From Halomonas sp. DQ26W (GTDB lineage Bacteria; Pseudomonadota; Gammaproteobacteria; Pseudomonadales; Halomonadaceae): a stretch of 64,000 nucleotides of DNA. The stretch is taken from positions 62,324 to 126,323 of the forward strand of contig NZ_QPKI01000007.1 in assembly GCF_003339685.1 (NCBI RefSeq), given 5' to 3'. The notes beneath the pieces were generated by a model that ran no database searches, was not told the DNA's origin, and worked only from the letters and a program-made list of their open reading frames with translations. Below, one piece after another: positions 8,430-16,450 of the stretch (positions within the stretch are counted from its first letter, which is position 1; the number at the start of each line of letters is the position of its first letter). The position numbers and the translations under genes are program-made.

Positions 8430-8446
8430 GGCACCAACATGGTGAG
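8430..8446. promoter_or_regulatory. NtrC-like enhancer site
   Basis: The palindrome CACCA-ACA-TGGTG, extended on one side to GCACCA, fits the NtrC consensus TGCACCA-www-TGGTGCA except at the outer positions. Its centre lies about 112 bp upstream of the predicted sigma-54 start, the usual enhancer distance. Two further TGCAC half-sites follow at 8449 and 8461. Confidence 0.6.
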
Positions 8447-8478
8447 GATGCACGTCTACTTGCACCCGAATGGAGCGT

Positions 8479-9468
8479 TCACAGCGGCGCCTTGCTGGCT
8501 CCACCGGGAATCTCCCGCACCAGCTTAGGCACCAGAAACCCGGGCAGCACGTCCCGAAGACCTGCGACCAGCCCGCGGGCCTCTTCGTCTGGCACGTCAA
8601 AGTGGGCCGCGCCGGCCACCGGATCGAGTACGTGGAGGTAGTAGGGCAGCACGCCGGCCTCGAAGAGTCGTTCGGAGAGCGCGGCCAGGGCGTCCACGCC
8701 GTCATTGACCCCGCGCAGCAGCACGCTCTGGTTGAGCAGGGTGACGCCGGCGGCCTTGAGCCGTTCGCAGGCTTCTACCACGGCATCATCGATCTCGTTG
8801 GCGTGGTTGATATGCAGCACCACCACCTTCTGCAGGCGGGTAGCGCCGAGCCACTCGAGCAGGGCGTCATCGACGCGATCCGGGATCACCACCGGCAGGC
8901 GGGTGTGGATGCGCAGCCGCTTCAGGTGGGGGATGGCATCGAGTCTTTCCACCAGCCAGGCCAGCTGGCGGTCGCTGGCGGCGAGCGGGTCGCCGCCGGA
9001 GAGAATCGCTTCGCTGATCGAAGTATCGCCACTCAGGTGCTCGAGAGAGGTTTCCCACTGGCTGCGGGAGGGCGTGTTCTCTTCATAAGGAAATTGACGC
9101 CGAAAGCAATAGCGGCAGTTAACCGCACAGGCGGGGCTGGTGATCAATAGCACGCGACCGGTGTATTTGTGGATCAGCCCCCGTGCCGGGGTGTGGTCGG
9201 CTTCCGACAGGGGGTCGGCGACGTAGCCCGGTACCACCTCGCTTTCGGCCGCCAGCGGTAGTACCTGTCGCAGCAGCGGATCATCGGGGTCGCCGTGGCG
9301 CATACGCGCCAGGAAGGCCTCCGGAACGCGCACCTCGAAGAGTGCATGGCCGTGCTCTGCCCCCGGCAGCCAGCTGTCGTCGAGGCCCAGGCGGCGGCAC
9401 AGTTCCCGCGGGTCGCGAATGGCGCCCGAGAGCTGTGCCTGCCAGGCTGAGGGCAGAATTACGGGCAT
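8479..9468 (-). CDS. epmB: EF-P (R)-beta-lysylation: L-lysine 2,3-aminomutase EpmB
   Basis: A 329-aa radical SAM enzyme that makes (R)-beta-lysine for attachment to elongation factor P. The radical SAM cysteines are C114, C118 and C121 ([18 protein letters not shown]). The N-terminus ([20 protein letters not shown]) and the [24 protein letters not shown] block are typical of EpmB rather than catabolic lysine aminomutases. The frame extends to 9534, but that part would run into the efp promoter region. It is divergent from efp, with epmA just beyond, so all three partners are clustered. Confidence 0.93.
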   Translation of the reverse strand: MPVILPSAWQAQLSGAIRDPRELCRRLGLDDSWLPGAEHGHALFEVRVPEAFLARMRHGDPDDPLLRQVLPLAAESEVVPGYVADPLSEADHTPARGLIHKYTGRVLLITSPACAVNCRYCFRRQFPYEENTPSRSQWETSLEHLSGDTSISEAILSGGDPLAASDRQLAWLVERLDAIPHLKRLRIHTRLPVVIPDRVDDALLEWLGATRLQKVVVLHINHANEIDDAVVEACERLKAAGVTLLNQSVLLRGVNDGVDALAALSERLFEAGVLPYYLHVLDPVAGAAHFDVPDEEARGLVAGLRDVLPGFLVPKLVREIPGGASKAPL

Positions 9469-9625
9469 CTCATCAGTTTGCGATGATTCCTGTCTCTGCA
9501 AAAGGACAGGGCTTCGGGTTATCATGCGGCACACCAGTCACATAGGCGAGGGCTTGGTTCCTCGTCGATTTCATATCCGCGCGTCCAGGCCATGCTGTGA
9601 CGCGCTCGATCATTTGAGAGGCAAT

Positions 9626-10192
9626 ATGGCGAACTATTCTACCAACGAATTCAAAGGCGGGCTGAAGGTGATGCTGGACGGTGATCCTTGCGCGATCGTC
9701 GAGAACGAATTCGTCAAGCCGGGCAAGGGCCAGGCTTTCAATCGGGTCAAGCTGCGTAACCTGATCACGGGCCGCGTCTGGGAGCGTACCTTCAAGTCTG
9801 GCGAATCCCTTGAGGGGGCCGACGTGATGGATCTGCAAATGGAGTTTCTCTACTCCGACGGGGACATGTGGTATTTCATGAAGACCGACGGCTCTTTCGA
9901 GCAGTACGCGGTCGAGAAGAAGGCACTGGGCGACACGACCAAGTGGCTCAAGGAGCAGGTGGCGTACACCGTGACGCTGTGGGACGACAACGCCATCAGT
10001 GTGACGCCGCCCAACTTCATTGAACTGGAAGTGATCGAGACCGATCCGGGCCTCAAGGGCGACACCGCCCAGGGCGGTTCCAAGCCAGCCGCGCTCTCCT
10101 CCGGTGCCGTGGTACGGGTGCCGCTGTTCATCAACCAGGGCGAAGTGCTGAAGATCGATACGCGCTCCGGCGAATACGTATCACGAGCATAA
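9626..10192 (+). CDS. efp: Elongation factor P
   Basis: A 188-aa protein of standard length that relieves ribosome stalling at consecutive prolines. Lys34 in [10 protein letters not shown] is the site that EpmA and EpmB modify with beta-lysine. Both enzymes are encoded beside it. The start [19 protein letters not shown] follows GAGAGGC at 9615-9621. A longer in-frame extension to 9419 would overlap epmB and lacks homology to the family. The C-terminus ([13 protein letters not shown]) is complete. Confidence 0.97.
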   Translation: MANYSTNEFKGGLKVMLDGDPCAIVENEFVKPGKGQAFNRVKLRNLITGRVWERTFKSGESLEGADVMDLQMEFLYSDGDMWYFMKTDGSFEQYAVEKKALGDTTKWLKEQVAYTVTLWDDNAISVTPPNFIELEVIETDPGLKGDTAQGGSKPAALSSGAVVRVPLFINQGEVLKIDTRSGEYVSRA

Positions 10193-10229
10193 GCGATAGC
10201 TCGACAAGCGGCGCCGGGGACAGGTCGGA

Positions 10230-10292
10230 GCGGAGGTCATTTGTCATGGATGACAAATGTAGCGCCCAGGGATGGGTTCACAGCGCCTCCGC
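10230..10292. repeat. Three-way folded intergenic element after efp
   Basis: An outer stem GCGGAGG (10230-10236) / CCTCCGC (10286-10292) encloses two hairpins. The first has perfect 10-bp arms, CATTTGTCAT (10238-10247) and ATGACAAATG (10250-10259). The second is a CCCA-GGGA-TGGG hairpin. No U-tract follows. The layout resembles REP/BIME-type repeats, but only one copy of this sequence is in the window. Confidence 0.55.
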
Positions 10293-10337
10293 GAAGTGCC
10301 TGTCGCCGGATCAGCCGCACTTTGCCAGGCTCCCACG

Positions 10338-10371
10338 AAGGCCATGCTTAGCCAGCATGGCCTTCCTCGTT
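10338..10371 (+). terminator. Terminator-like hairpin between efp and epmA
   Basis: Perfect 11-bp stem AAGGCCATGCT / AGCATGGCCTT with a TAGCC loop, followed by the pyrimidine-rich tail CCTCGTTCT. It ends about 20 bases before the epmA start. It could end efp transcripts and limit read-through into epmA. The U content of the tail is modest. Confidence 0.55.
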
Positions 10372-10385
10372 CTAGAGGTAACCCA

Positions 10386-11360
10386 ATGACAACTGACTGG
10401 CGGCCCACAGCAAGCATCGAGACGCTGCGCGAGCGGGCGCGGCTGCTGGCCGAAGTGCGGACGTTCTTCGCGGAGCGCGACGTGCTGGAGGTGGAGACGC
10501 CGGTGCTGGGCCACGGCGGCAGCACCGATGTGCACCTGGCGTCGCTGTCGCTTCTGGCAACCACGCCAGCGGGGCGCGCAAGGCTGTGGCTGCAGACGTC
10601 GCCCGAATTCCATATGAAGCGGCTGCTGGTCGCTGGCTCAGGGCCGATCTTCCAGCTGGCGCGCAGCTTCCGCGACGGCGAGGTGGGTAGCCGCCACAAC
10701 ATCGAGTTCACCATGCTGGAGTGGTATCGCCCCGGCTTCTCACTCGACGAATTGATCGGTGAGACGACGGCGCTGATCCACGCGGTGCTGGGGCGCGACT
10801 CGGGGCCGCTGCGCCGACGTCGCTACCGTGAGCTGTTCCGTGAGGCGTTGCAGCTCGACCCCTTTGCTGTCGAGCTCGATGTGTTGCGTAGCACTGCCAG
10901 CGAGCGTGGCGGACTCGATATGAACGATGCCGGGCGCGACGGCTGCCTCGACCTGCTGATGAGCCTGGTCATCGAACCCCACCTGGGGCGCGAGGGACCC
11001 GACGTGGTAGTGGACTACCCGGCGAGCCAGGCGGCGCTGGCACGGTGTCATCGAGACGAGGAGGATGGCGAGTGGGTGGCCTCACGCTTCGAGGTCTATC
11101 TCGACGGACTGGAGCTTGCCAACGGTTATGACGAGCTGACGGACGTCGATGAGCAGCTAGCTCGCTTTACTGAGGACAACGCCGCCCGGCGTCAACTCGG
11201 CATGTCCGGAGTCGATATCGACCGGCGGCTGTTGGCGGCGCTTGCGCACGGCATGCCGGCAGGCAGCGGCGTGGCGCTGGGCATGGACCGGCTGATCCAG
11301 CTCGCCTTGGGCAAGGCGAGCGTGGCGGAAGTGATGGCTTTTTCTACTCTGAACTGCTGA
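10386..11360 (+). CDS. epmA: EF-P lysine ligase EpmA (GenX/PoxA)
   Basis: A 324-aa paralog of the class II lysyl-tRNA synthetase catalytic core without the anticodon-binding domain. It activates beta-lysine and joins it to Lys34 of EF-P. Motif 2 is visible in [27 protein letters not shown], and motif 3 in [17 protein letters not shown]. The start [21 protein letters not shown] matches the family. The longer frame from 10272 would read through the intergenic hairpin. Its last 17 bases overlap the 3' end of psd on the other strand. Confidence 0.95.
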   Translation: MTTDWRPTASIETLRERARLLAEVRTFFAERDVLEVETPVLGHGGSTDVHLASLSLLATTPAGRARLWLQTSPEFHMKRLLVAGSGPIFQLARSFRDGEVGSRHNIEFTMLEWYRPGFSLDELIGETTALIHAVLGRDSGPLRRRRYRELFREALQLDPFAVELDVLRSTASERGGLDMNDAGRDGCLDLLMSLVIEPHLGREGPDVVVDYPASQAALARCHRDEEDGEWVASRFEVYLDGLELANGYDELTDVDEQLARFTEDNAARRQLGMSGVDIDRRLLAALAHGMPAGSGVALGMDRLIQLALGKASVAEVMAFSTLNC

Positions 11361-12195
11361 CGGGAAAACCGCCAAGCGACTGGCCCATAAAGACCTTGGT
11401 CTTGGGCGCCAGCACCTTGTCGAAATCGACCTGGCCGGCGAAGGCCATCACCACCGTGGAGCCGAGCTTGAAGCGGCCCATCTCTGCACCGCGTTCGAGA
11501 TGGATCGGCTGGTCGAAGCGTATACGCTGGACTTGGCCTGAGAGTGGCGTCACCTGGCCGGCCCATACCGTCTCGATGGCAGCAACGATCATGGCGCCGA
11601 CCAGCACCACCACCATGGGCCCGTATTCCGTATCGAAGTGGCACACCAGGCGCTCGTTGCGGGCGAACAGGTTGGGCACGTGTTCCGTCGTGGCCGCGTT
11701 GACCGAGAACAGCCGCCCCGGCACGTAGACCATCTCGGTCAGGGTGCCGGCCAGTGGCATGTGCACACGATGATAGTCCTTGGGTGAGAGATACACGGTG
11801 GCGTAGCTTCCGCCGCTGTAACGGAGCGCGGCATCGGCGTCGCCGCCGAGCAGGTCGACCACCGAGAAGCGGTGCCCCTTGGCCTGCAGCAGGCGGTCCG
11901 CCTCGATGGGGCCGAACTGGGACAGGTTGCCGTCGGCGGGGGAGAGCAGTCCCTGGCCCAGGGGGCGGGCATCGGGCTTCAGTTCCCGGGTGAAGAAGTC
12001 GTTGAAGGTGGCGTAGGCCGTGGGGTCGGGCTCGGCGGCCTCGCCCATGTCGACCTTGAAGACCCTGATGAAGGCGCGGATCAGCGCATTCTTCAGCCAG
12101 GCGATACGGCATTCGGCAAGACAACCCACCAGCCGCGAGAGCAGGTGGTGGGGAATCGGGTACTGGATCAGGGCAAAAAACTTGGCGAGAGACAA
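11344..12195 (-). CDS. psd: Phosphatidylserine decarboxylase proenzyme
   Basis: A 283-aa proenzyme that makes phosphatidylethanolamine at the inner membrane. The self-cleavage site LGST lies at 244-247, with Ser246 becoming the pyruvoyl group. The catalytic-triad histidines are in the [16 protein letters not shown] and [12 protein letters not shown] regions. Start [24 protein letters not shown] is typical of gammaproteobacterial Psd. It is convergent with epmA, with a 17-bp overlap. The gap to the upstream rhodanese gene contains a folded repeat. Confidence 0.96.
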   Translation of the reverse strand: MSLAKFFALIQYPIPHHLLSRLVGCLAECRIAWLKNALIRAFIRVFKVDMGEAAEPDPTAYATFNDFFTRELKPDARPLGQGLLSPADGNLSQFGPIEADRLLQAKGHRFSVVDLLGGDADAALRYSGGSYATVYLSPKDYHRVHMPLAGTLTEMVYVPGRLFSVNAATTEHVPNLFARNERLVCHFDTEYGPMVVVLVGAMIVAAIETVWAGQVTPLSGQVQRIRFDQPIHLERGAEMGRFKLGSTVVMAFAGQVDFDKVLAPKTKVFMGQSLGGFPVSSSE

Positions 12196-12277
12196 GGTAA
12201 AGATTCCGGTTGGCTGGCTGGGGAGATGACCGGGTGGGGCAGCGAAGCGACATTAGCGAGGGCGCTGGCTTGAGTGG

Positions 12278-12357
12278 GCCGGGTAGCGCAAATCGACAGG
12301 GATGTCGATTTAGGGCTGGCAAGAGGGACCTTGTTCCAGCCCGGCGCGTCACCCGGC
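12278..12357. repeat. 80-nt three-way folded repeat, copy 1
   Basis: Outer stem GCCGGGT / ACCCGGC encloses two arms: AAATCGACA-GGGA-TGTCGATTT (9-bp stem) and GGGCTGG / CCAGCCC with an inner CAAG/CTTG. A second copy at 15111-15190 has the same length and 74 of 80 identical bases. Four of the six differences form two compensatory pairs, so the fold itself appears conserved. It lies between psd and the rhodanese gene (12196-12427), where I see no ORF. Confidence 0.85.
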
Positions 12358-12427
12358 GCACGAAAGTCAGGGTTTCGTCCTCGATTGTCGCGAGTCGCCC
12401 CGCGCGGGCACTTTGGTTGCAGGCTTC

Positions 12428-13258
12428 TTATTTCTCTATCGGCGTATCGTCGCGGTTGCCCCACTCCTTCCAGGAGCCGGCGTAGCCGCGGATCTTCTCG
12501 AAGCCCAGCGCCTTGCCCACCAGCCAGGTGAAGCTGCTGCGGTGATGACTCTGGCAATGGGTAACCACTTCCATGTCCGGGGTGAGCCCCAGCGCCTCGA
12601 GTTCAGTAATCAGCTCGGCGTAATCGCGAATGCGCAGCGCGCGCTCCTTGTCCATGGCCTCGGTCCACTCCATGTTGACCGCGCCGGGAATATGGCCGAG
12701 CTGGCGGTTTTCGCCCTTCTCGCCGCGGTATTCCGCTGGCGAGCGGGCGTCCCAGATGGCGAAGCCCTTCTCGCCCAGCCGCTCCTGCAATTCGGCCCGG
12801 TCGATGGCGACTTCCGGGTGAAGGATTGCGGCCTCGTACTCGCTGGGAGTGGGTGTGTGGCGCTCGGAAGACGCGGATTGGCCGGCCTGACGCCAGGCGT
12901 GAATGCCGCCGTTGAGGTAGGAGTAGCGGGTGTGCCCCATTAGCTCCAGTGTCCACAGTAGCCGCCCGGCCCAGCCGCCGCCCTCGTCGTCGTAGGCCAC
13001 TACATGGGTGTCGCGGGTCAGGCCCAGCTCCGAGAAGAGCCGAGATAGTGCGTCGGCGCTGGGTACCCCGTTGGGTACCTCGCCTTCGCCATGCATGAGT
13101 TTGCGAAAGTCGAGGAAGACCGCGCCAGGCACGTGCCCTTGGTCGTAGTTCTCGGCCTTTAGCGGTACGTCGATGATCAGCAGCCGCGGGTCGGCCAGAT
13201 GCTCGGCAAGCTGTTCGGGCTCAATGATCAGCGGCAACAGATTTTCTTCGGAACTCAT
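12428..13258 (-). CDS. rhdA: Thiosulfate/3-mercaptopyruvate sulfurtransferase (two-domain rhodanese, RhdA-like)
   Basis: A 276-aa tandem rhodanese. The N-terminal domain (about 10-130) is inactive and the C-terminal domain (about 150-270) carries the active Cys235 in the loop CQSHHRSS. This loop resembles that of the RhdA-type enzymes of Pseudomonas and Azotobacter, which accept thiosulfate. It probably transfers sulfur to cyanide or other thiol acceptors in the cytoplasm. It sits between psd and rsgA, and the same psd-rhdA neighbourhood is known in pseudomonads. An apparent RBS (GGAGAGC) precedes the ATG. Confidence 0.9.
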   Translation of the reverse strand: MSSEENLLPLIIEPEQLAEHLADPRLLIIDVPLKAENYDQGHVPGAVFLDFRKLMHGEGEVPNGVPSADALSRLFSELGLTRDTHVVAYDDEGGGWAGRLLWTLELMGHTRYSYLNGGIHAWRQAGQSASSERHTPTPSEYEAAILHPEVAIDRAELQERLGEKGFAIWDARSPAEYRGEKGENRQLGHIPGAVNMEWTEAMDKERALRIRDYAELITELEALGLTPDMEVVTHCQSHHRSSFTWLVGKALGFEKIRGYAGSWKEWGNRDDTPIEK

Positions 13259-13331
13259 GGTGCTCTCCTCCAGTTCGGCCTTTGTACCAGCCGGCGTCGT
13301 GTCATCAATCTACTTTAACCATGCTGAAAGC

Positions 13332-14360
13332 TCAGGTCTCGTTGAGACTCTCGACGATGCGGCGATAACTGGCAAAGCGTTCCGGGTGGACATTCCCGCA
13401 CTCCACGGCCTCGAGCAGGGCGCACCCCGGCTCCTGACGGTGGCGGCAGTCGCGAAAGCGACAGCGCCCCAGCAGGTCGCGGAACTCGATGAAGCCCTCG
13501 GCGACCTGCTGTTCGTCCAGGTGGACGAGCCCGAATTCCCGAATGCCGGGGGAGTCGATCAATTCGGCCTTCTCGGCGCTGGGCAGGTCATAGAGGCGTG
13601 CCGTGGTGGTGGTGTGGGTGCCCTTGCGTGAATCCTTCGACAGCGCTCCGATGCGGAGTTCCTCATCCGGGAGCAGGCGGCCGATGAGCGATGACTTGCC
13701 CACGCCGCTCTGGCCGACAAAGACCGAGGTGCGTTTGGCGAGGCAAGCATGCAGCGCCTCCAGGCCATCTTCGCGGGCCGTGGTAGAGGTCACTACGGAA
13801 TAACCCAGGGTCTCGTAGCGGCGGAGTAGCGCCGACAGCTCGCCACCACCCTCTGGTAGAAGGTCGATCTTGTTGAGCACCAAGACCGGCGCGATGCCGG
13901 TCGCCTCGGCGGCCACCAGGTAGCGGTCGATCAGGTTGGGGTGGGGCGCAGGCTCCACGGCGAAGACGATCAGGATCTGGTCGATATTGGCGGCCACCGG
14001 CTTGAGTTGGCCACGGGCATCGGGCCGTTCCAATACGTTCGCTCGTTCGGAGCGGGCGACCACGACGCCGTCCACGACATTGCCGCTGCTGTCCTCGGCG
14101 GCGCGCCAGACAACCCTGTCGCCAGTCACCAGGCCTTCCAGGTTGGCGCGCAGGTGGCAGCGCACCGGGTCGCCATCGCCGTGAACGTCCAGGGTGCGCC
14201 CGAAATGGGCAGTCACGCGGCCGGGCTGTTCGGGGCCGTATTCGCCTGCGGCCAGCTTTTGGGAATCCTGGATATCGCGCTGCTCGGAGCGGCGAGCACG
14301 TTCGGCCTGGACCTTTTCGATACGCCAGCGCTGCTGGCGGCTCAATTTGCGTTTGCTCAT
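13332..14360 (-). CDS. rsgA: Small ribosomal subunit biogenesis GTPase RsgA
   Basis: A 342-aa circularly permuted GTPase that helps late maturation of the 30S subunit. The motifs appear in the permuted order: NKID (G4), then [10 protein letters not shown] (G1), then DSPGIREFG (G3). An N-terminal OB fold precedes them, and a C-terminal zinc region ([14 protein letters not shown]) follows. I use the ATG at 14360 ([14 protein letters not shown]). A GTG two codons upstream is possible. It is divergent from orn across a 22-bp palindrome. Confidence 0.96.
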   Translation of the reverse strand: MSKRKLSRQQRWRIEKVQAERARRSEQRDIQDSQKLAAGEYGPEQPGRVTAHFGRTLDVHGDGDPVRCHLRANLEGLVTGDRVVWRAAEDSSGNVVDGVVVARSERANVLERPDARGQLKPVAANIDQILIVFAVEPAPHPNLIDRYLVAAEATGIAPVLVLNKIDLLPEGGGELSALLRRYETLGYSVVTSTTAREDGLEALHACLAKRTSVFVGQSGVGKSSLIGRLLPDEELRIGALSKDSRKGTHTTTTARLYDLPSAEKAELIDSPGIREFGLVHLDEQQVAEGFIEFRDLLGRCRFRDCRHRQEPGCALLEAVECGNVHPERFASYRRIVESLNET

Positions 14361-14375
14361 GGGCACCCGAAGATC

Positions 14376-14397
14376 GTTACAATGATGGCATTGTAAC
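14376..14397. promoter_or_regulatory. Palindrome with divergent -10-like boxes between rsgA and orn
   Basis: Perfect 9-bp arms GTTACAATG / CATTGTAAC are separated by ATGG. TACAAT, a good -10 hexamer, is present on both strands within the arms. A start from it would give leaders of about 22 nt for rsgA and 57 nt for orn. The -35 regions are weak, so this may be a regulator site as well as, or instead of, a promoter pair. Confidence 0.45.
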
Positions 14398-14446
14398 CAG
14401 CGTGGCCCAGCGTGTCCTGCTGTGCCCGCTTTATCTGGAGCTTCCG

Positions 14447-15034
14447 ATGACCCAATCTCCTGAACAGCGGCAGGACCTGCTGATATGGATTGATCTTGAA
14501 ATGACCGGGCTTGATCCGGAGCGCGAGCGGATTATCGAAGTGGCCACCCTGATCACCGATGGTGACTTGAACCTGATCGCAGAAGGCCCTGTGCTTGCCG
14601 TCCATCAGCCCGAGGCCTTGCTGGCGGCGATGGACGAATGGAACCAGAAGACCCACGGCGAGTCGGGGCTGGTGGCAAGGGTGAAGGAAAGCACCATCGA
14701 TACCGCCGAGGCCCAGCGACAGACCCTGGATTTTCTCAAGGCCCATGTTGCCCCGGGTTCGTCGCCGATGTGCGGTAACAGCGTGCACCAGGACCGGCGC
14801 TTCCTGGAGCGGGAGATGCCGGAGCTGCTGGACTTCTTCCACTACCGCAACCTGGATGTCTCGACGCTGAAGGAGCTGGCCAAGCGCTGGAACCCCGGTG
14901 CCCTGGCCGGCTTTCACAAGCGCAATACGCATCAGGCGCTGGACGACATTCGCGAGTCGCTGGCCGAGCTGGCGCACTATCGCAATACGTTTCTACGGCT
15001 GGCGGGAAGTGAAAGGGATGCGGAGGAGTCGTAA
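14447..15034 (+). CDS. orn: Oligoribonuclease
   Basis: A 195-aa DEDDh 3'-5' exoribonuclease that degrades di- and oligoribonucleotides, including pGpG. Catalytic residues are visible in [10 protein letters not shown] (Asp, Glu), SVHQDRRFL (Asp) and [11 protein letters not shown] (His, Asp). The start [19 protein letters not shown] follows GGAGC. An extension to 14402 lacks family support. In E. coli the orn-queG interval holds tRNA-Gly genes. Here it holds a folded repeat and no tRNA that I can recognise. Confidence 0.96.
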   Translation: MTQSPEQRQDLLIWIDLEMTGLDPERERIIEVATLITDGDLNLIAEGPVLAVHQPEALLAAMDEWNQKTHGESGLVARVKESTIDTAEAQRQTLDFLKAHVAPGSSPMCGNSVHQDRRFLEREMPELLDFFHYRNLDVSTLKELAKRWNPGALAGFHKRNTHQALDDIRESLAELAHYRNTFLRLAGSERDAEES

Positions 15035-15106
15035 GTCCGGTTTCGTGACCAGTGGCCATGAGTCGGAGCGGCTAATGCGAGCGATTTAGCCGGGACGCCG
15101 ACGGGA

Positions 15107-15194
15107 GCGAGCCGAGTCGCGCAAATCGACAGGGATGTCGATTTAGGGCTAGCAAGAGGGACCTTGTTCTAGCCCGGCGCGTTACTCGGCTCGC
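15107..15194. repeat. 80-nt three-way folded repeat, copy 2 (with longer outer stem)
   Basis: Same element as at 12278-12357. The outer stem is extended to 11 bp: GCGAGCCGAGT (15107-15117) / ACTCGGCTCGC (15184-15194). A further GACGC/GCGTC pair is possible outside it. Both inner arms are present, with GGGCTAG/CTAGCCC where copy 1 has GGGCTGG/CCAGCCC. It sits between the convergent ends of orn and queG. Confidence 0.85.
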
Positions 15195-15247
15195 GAAGCG
15201 TCGGGGTTTCGTCACGGCGCAAGCGAGCATGGATGCTACGACGTACT

Positions 15248-16351
15248 CTAGATCTGTCTTGAAATTAACTGCCGGCGCTTCTCTATCTGGCGCATCAGCG
15301 CCCAGCGCACATGCTCGCGCACCAGATCGGAAGGGTAGGCGAGGCGGGCGCGCAGGGCGGCCTCCACCGTTTCGCTCCAGGGGGCGTTGCCCAGGCCCAC
15401 CGCCAGGTTGCGCAGCCAGCGCTCGTAGCCGATGCGCCGGATCGGGCTGCCGGCGGTCTTCTCCAGGAACTCCCCCTCGCCCCAGGCGAACAGCGATACC
15501 AGGCTGGCCCGGTCCAGGTCGTGGCGTGGGGCGAAGTCCGCCTCGTGGGTCGCGCGGGTGAAACGGGTGAAGGGGCAGACCAGCTGGCAGTCATCGCAGC
15601 CGAAGACGCGGTTGCCCATGGCCTCGCGGTAGCGCTCGGGGATGGCGCCGAACAGCTCGATGGTGAGGTAGGAGATGCAGGCCCTGGCATCTACTACACG
15701 GTCCTCGACGATGGCTCCGGTGGGGCAGGCGGTGCGACAGGCGCTGCAGCTGCCGCAGTGTTCGCTCTCGAAGGGGGGATCCACCGGCAGCGGCAGGTCG
15801 ACGTAAAGCTCGCCGAGAAAGAACAGCGAGCCTGCCCTGGGATTGAGCAGCATGGCATTCTTGCCTACCCAGCCGAGGCCCGCCTTGCGCGCCAATGCCC
15901 GCTCCATCACCGGGGCCGAGTCGACAAAGGCACGGTAGCCATAAGGCCCCGTCTTCTCTTCGATCCATTTGGCCAGGGTCGCCAGGCGCTTGCGCATCAG
16001 CTTGTGATAGTCGCGGCCCACGGCATAGCGCGAGACGTAGGCGGTTTCGGGCTGGCCCAGCACCTTGGCGCTCTCCACCTCGGCGGGCAGGTAGTCGAGC
16101 CGGACGCTGACGACCCGAATGGTGCCGGGAATGAGCTCCTCTGGGCGAGTGCGCTTGGTGCCATGCTTGGCCATGAAGCCCATTTCGCCATGATGACCGA
16201 CGTTCAGCCAGCGCTGCAGATGGCGCTCGTCGTCAGCCAGGTCGACATCCGTGATACCCACCTGCTGGAAGCCCAGCTCGCGCCCCCAAGTCCTGATGGT
16301 ATCGGCCAGGGTGGCGAGGTCGCTGTCGTCCAGGGTTGCCGGAAGCGTCAT
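15248..16351 (-). CDS. queG: Epoxyqueuosine reductase
   Basis: A 367-aa cobalamin-dependent iron-sulfur enzyme for the last step of queuosine synthesis on tRNA. Two ferredoxin-like clusters are visible: CGSCSACRTACPTGAI and the later GCDDCQLVCP. N-terminal motifs GFQQVGITDVDL and GHHGEMGFMAKH are typical. The start MTLPATLDDSDLATLADTIR was chosen over a longer frame to 16465, which would overlap the start of the divergent nnr gene. It lies at its conserved place between orn and nnr. Confidence 0.95.
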   Translation of the reverse strand: MTLPATLDDSDLATLADTIRTWGRELGFQQVGITDVDLADDERHLQRWLNVGHHGEMGFMAKHGTKRTRPEELIPGTIRVVSVRLDYLPAEVESAKVLGQPETAYVSRYAVGRDYHKLMRKRLATLAKWIEEKTGPYGYRAFVDSAPVMERALARKAGLGWVGKNAMLLNPRAGSLFFLGELYVDLPLPVDPPFESEHCGSCSACRTACPTGAIVEDRVVDARACISYLTIELFGAIPERYREAMGNRVFGCDDCQLVCPFTRFTRATHEADFAPRHDLDRASLVSLFAWGEGEFLEKTAGSPIRRIGYERWLRNLAVGLGNAPWSETVEAALRARLAYPSDLVREHVRWALMRQIEKRRQLISRQI

Positions 16352-16450
16352 GATCGAGAAAAACCGGGTAAATGCGTGCGGGGGGATTGGCGAAAGCGCC
16401 ATTGAGCTTACACTCCCATGATAAAGCAACAATTGCAGGGGAGACACCGA

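Noticed and set aside
8142..8528. 128-codon plus-strand frame over the riboswitch region
   Set aside because: Overlaps the riboswitch, promoter and epmB end; no homology.
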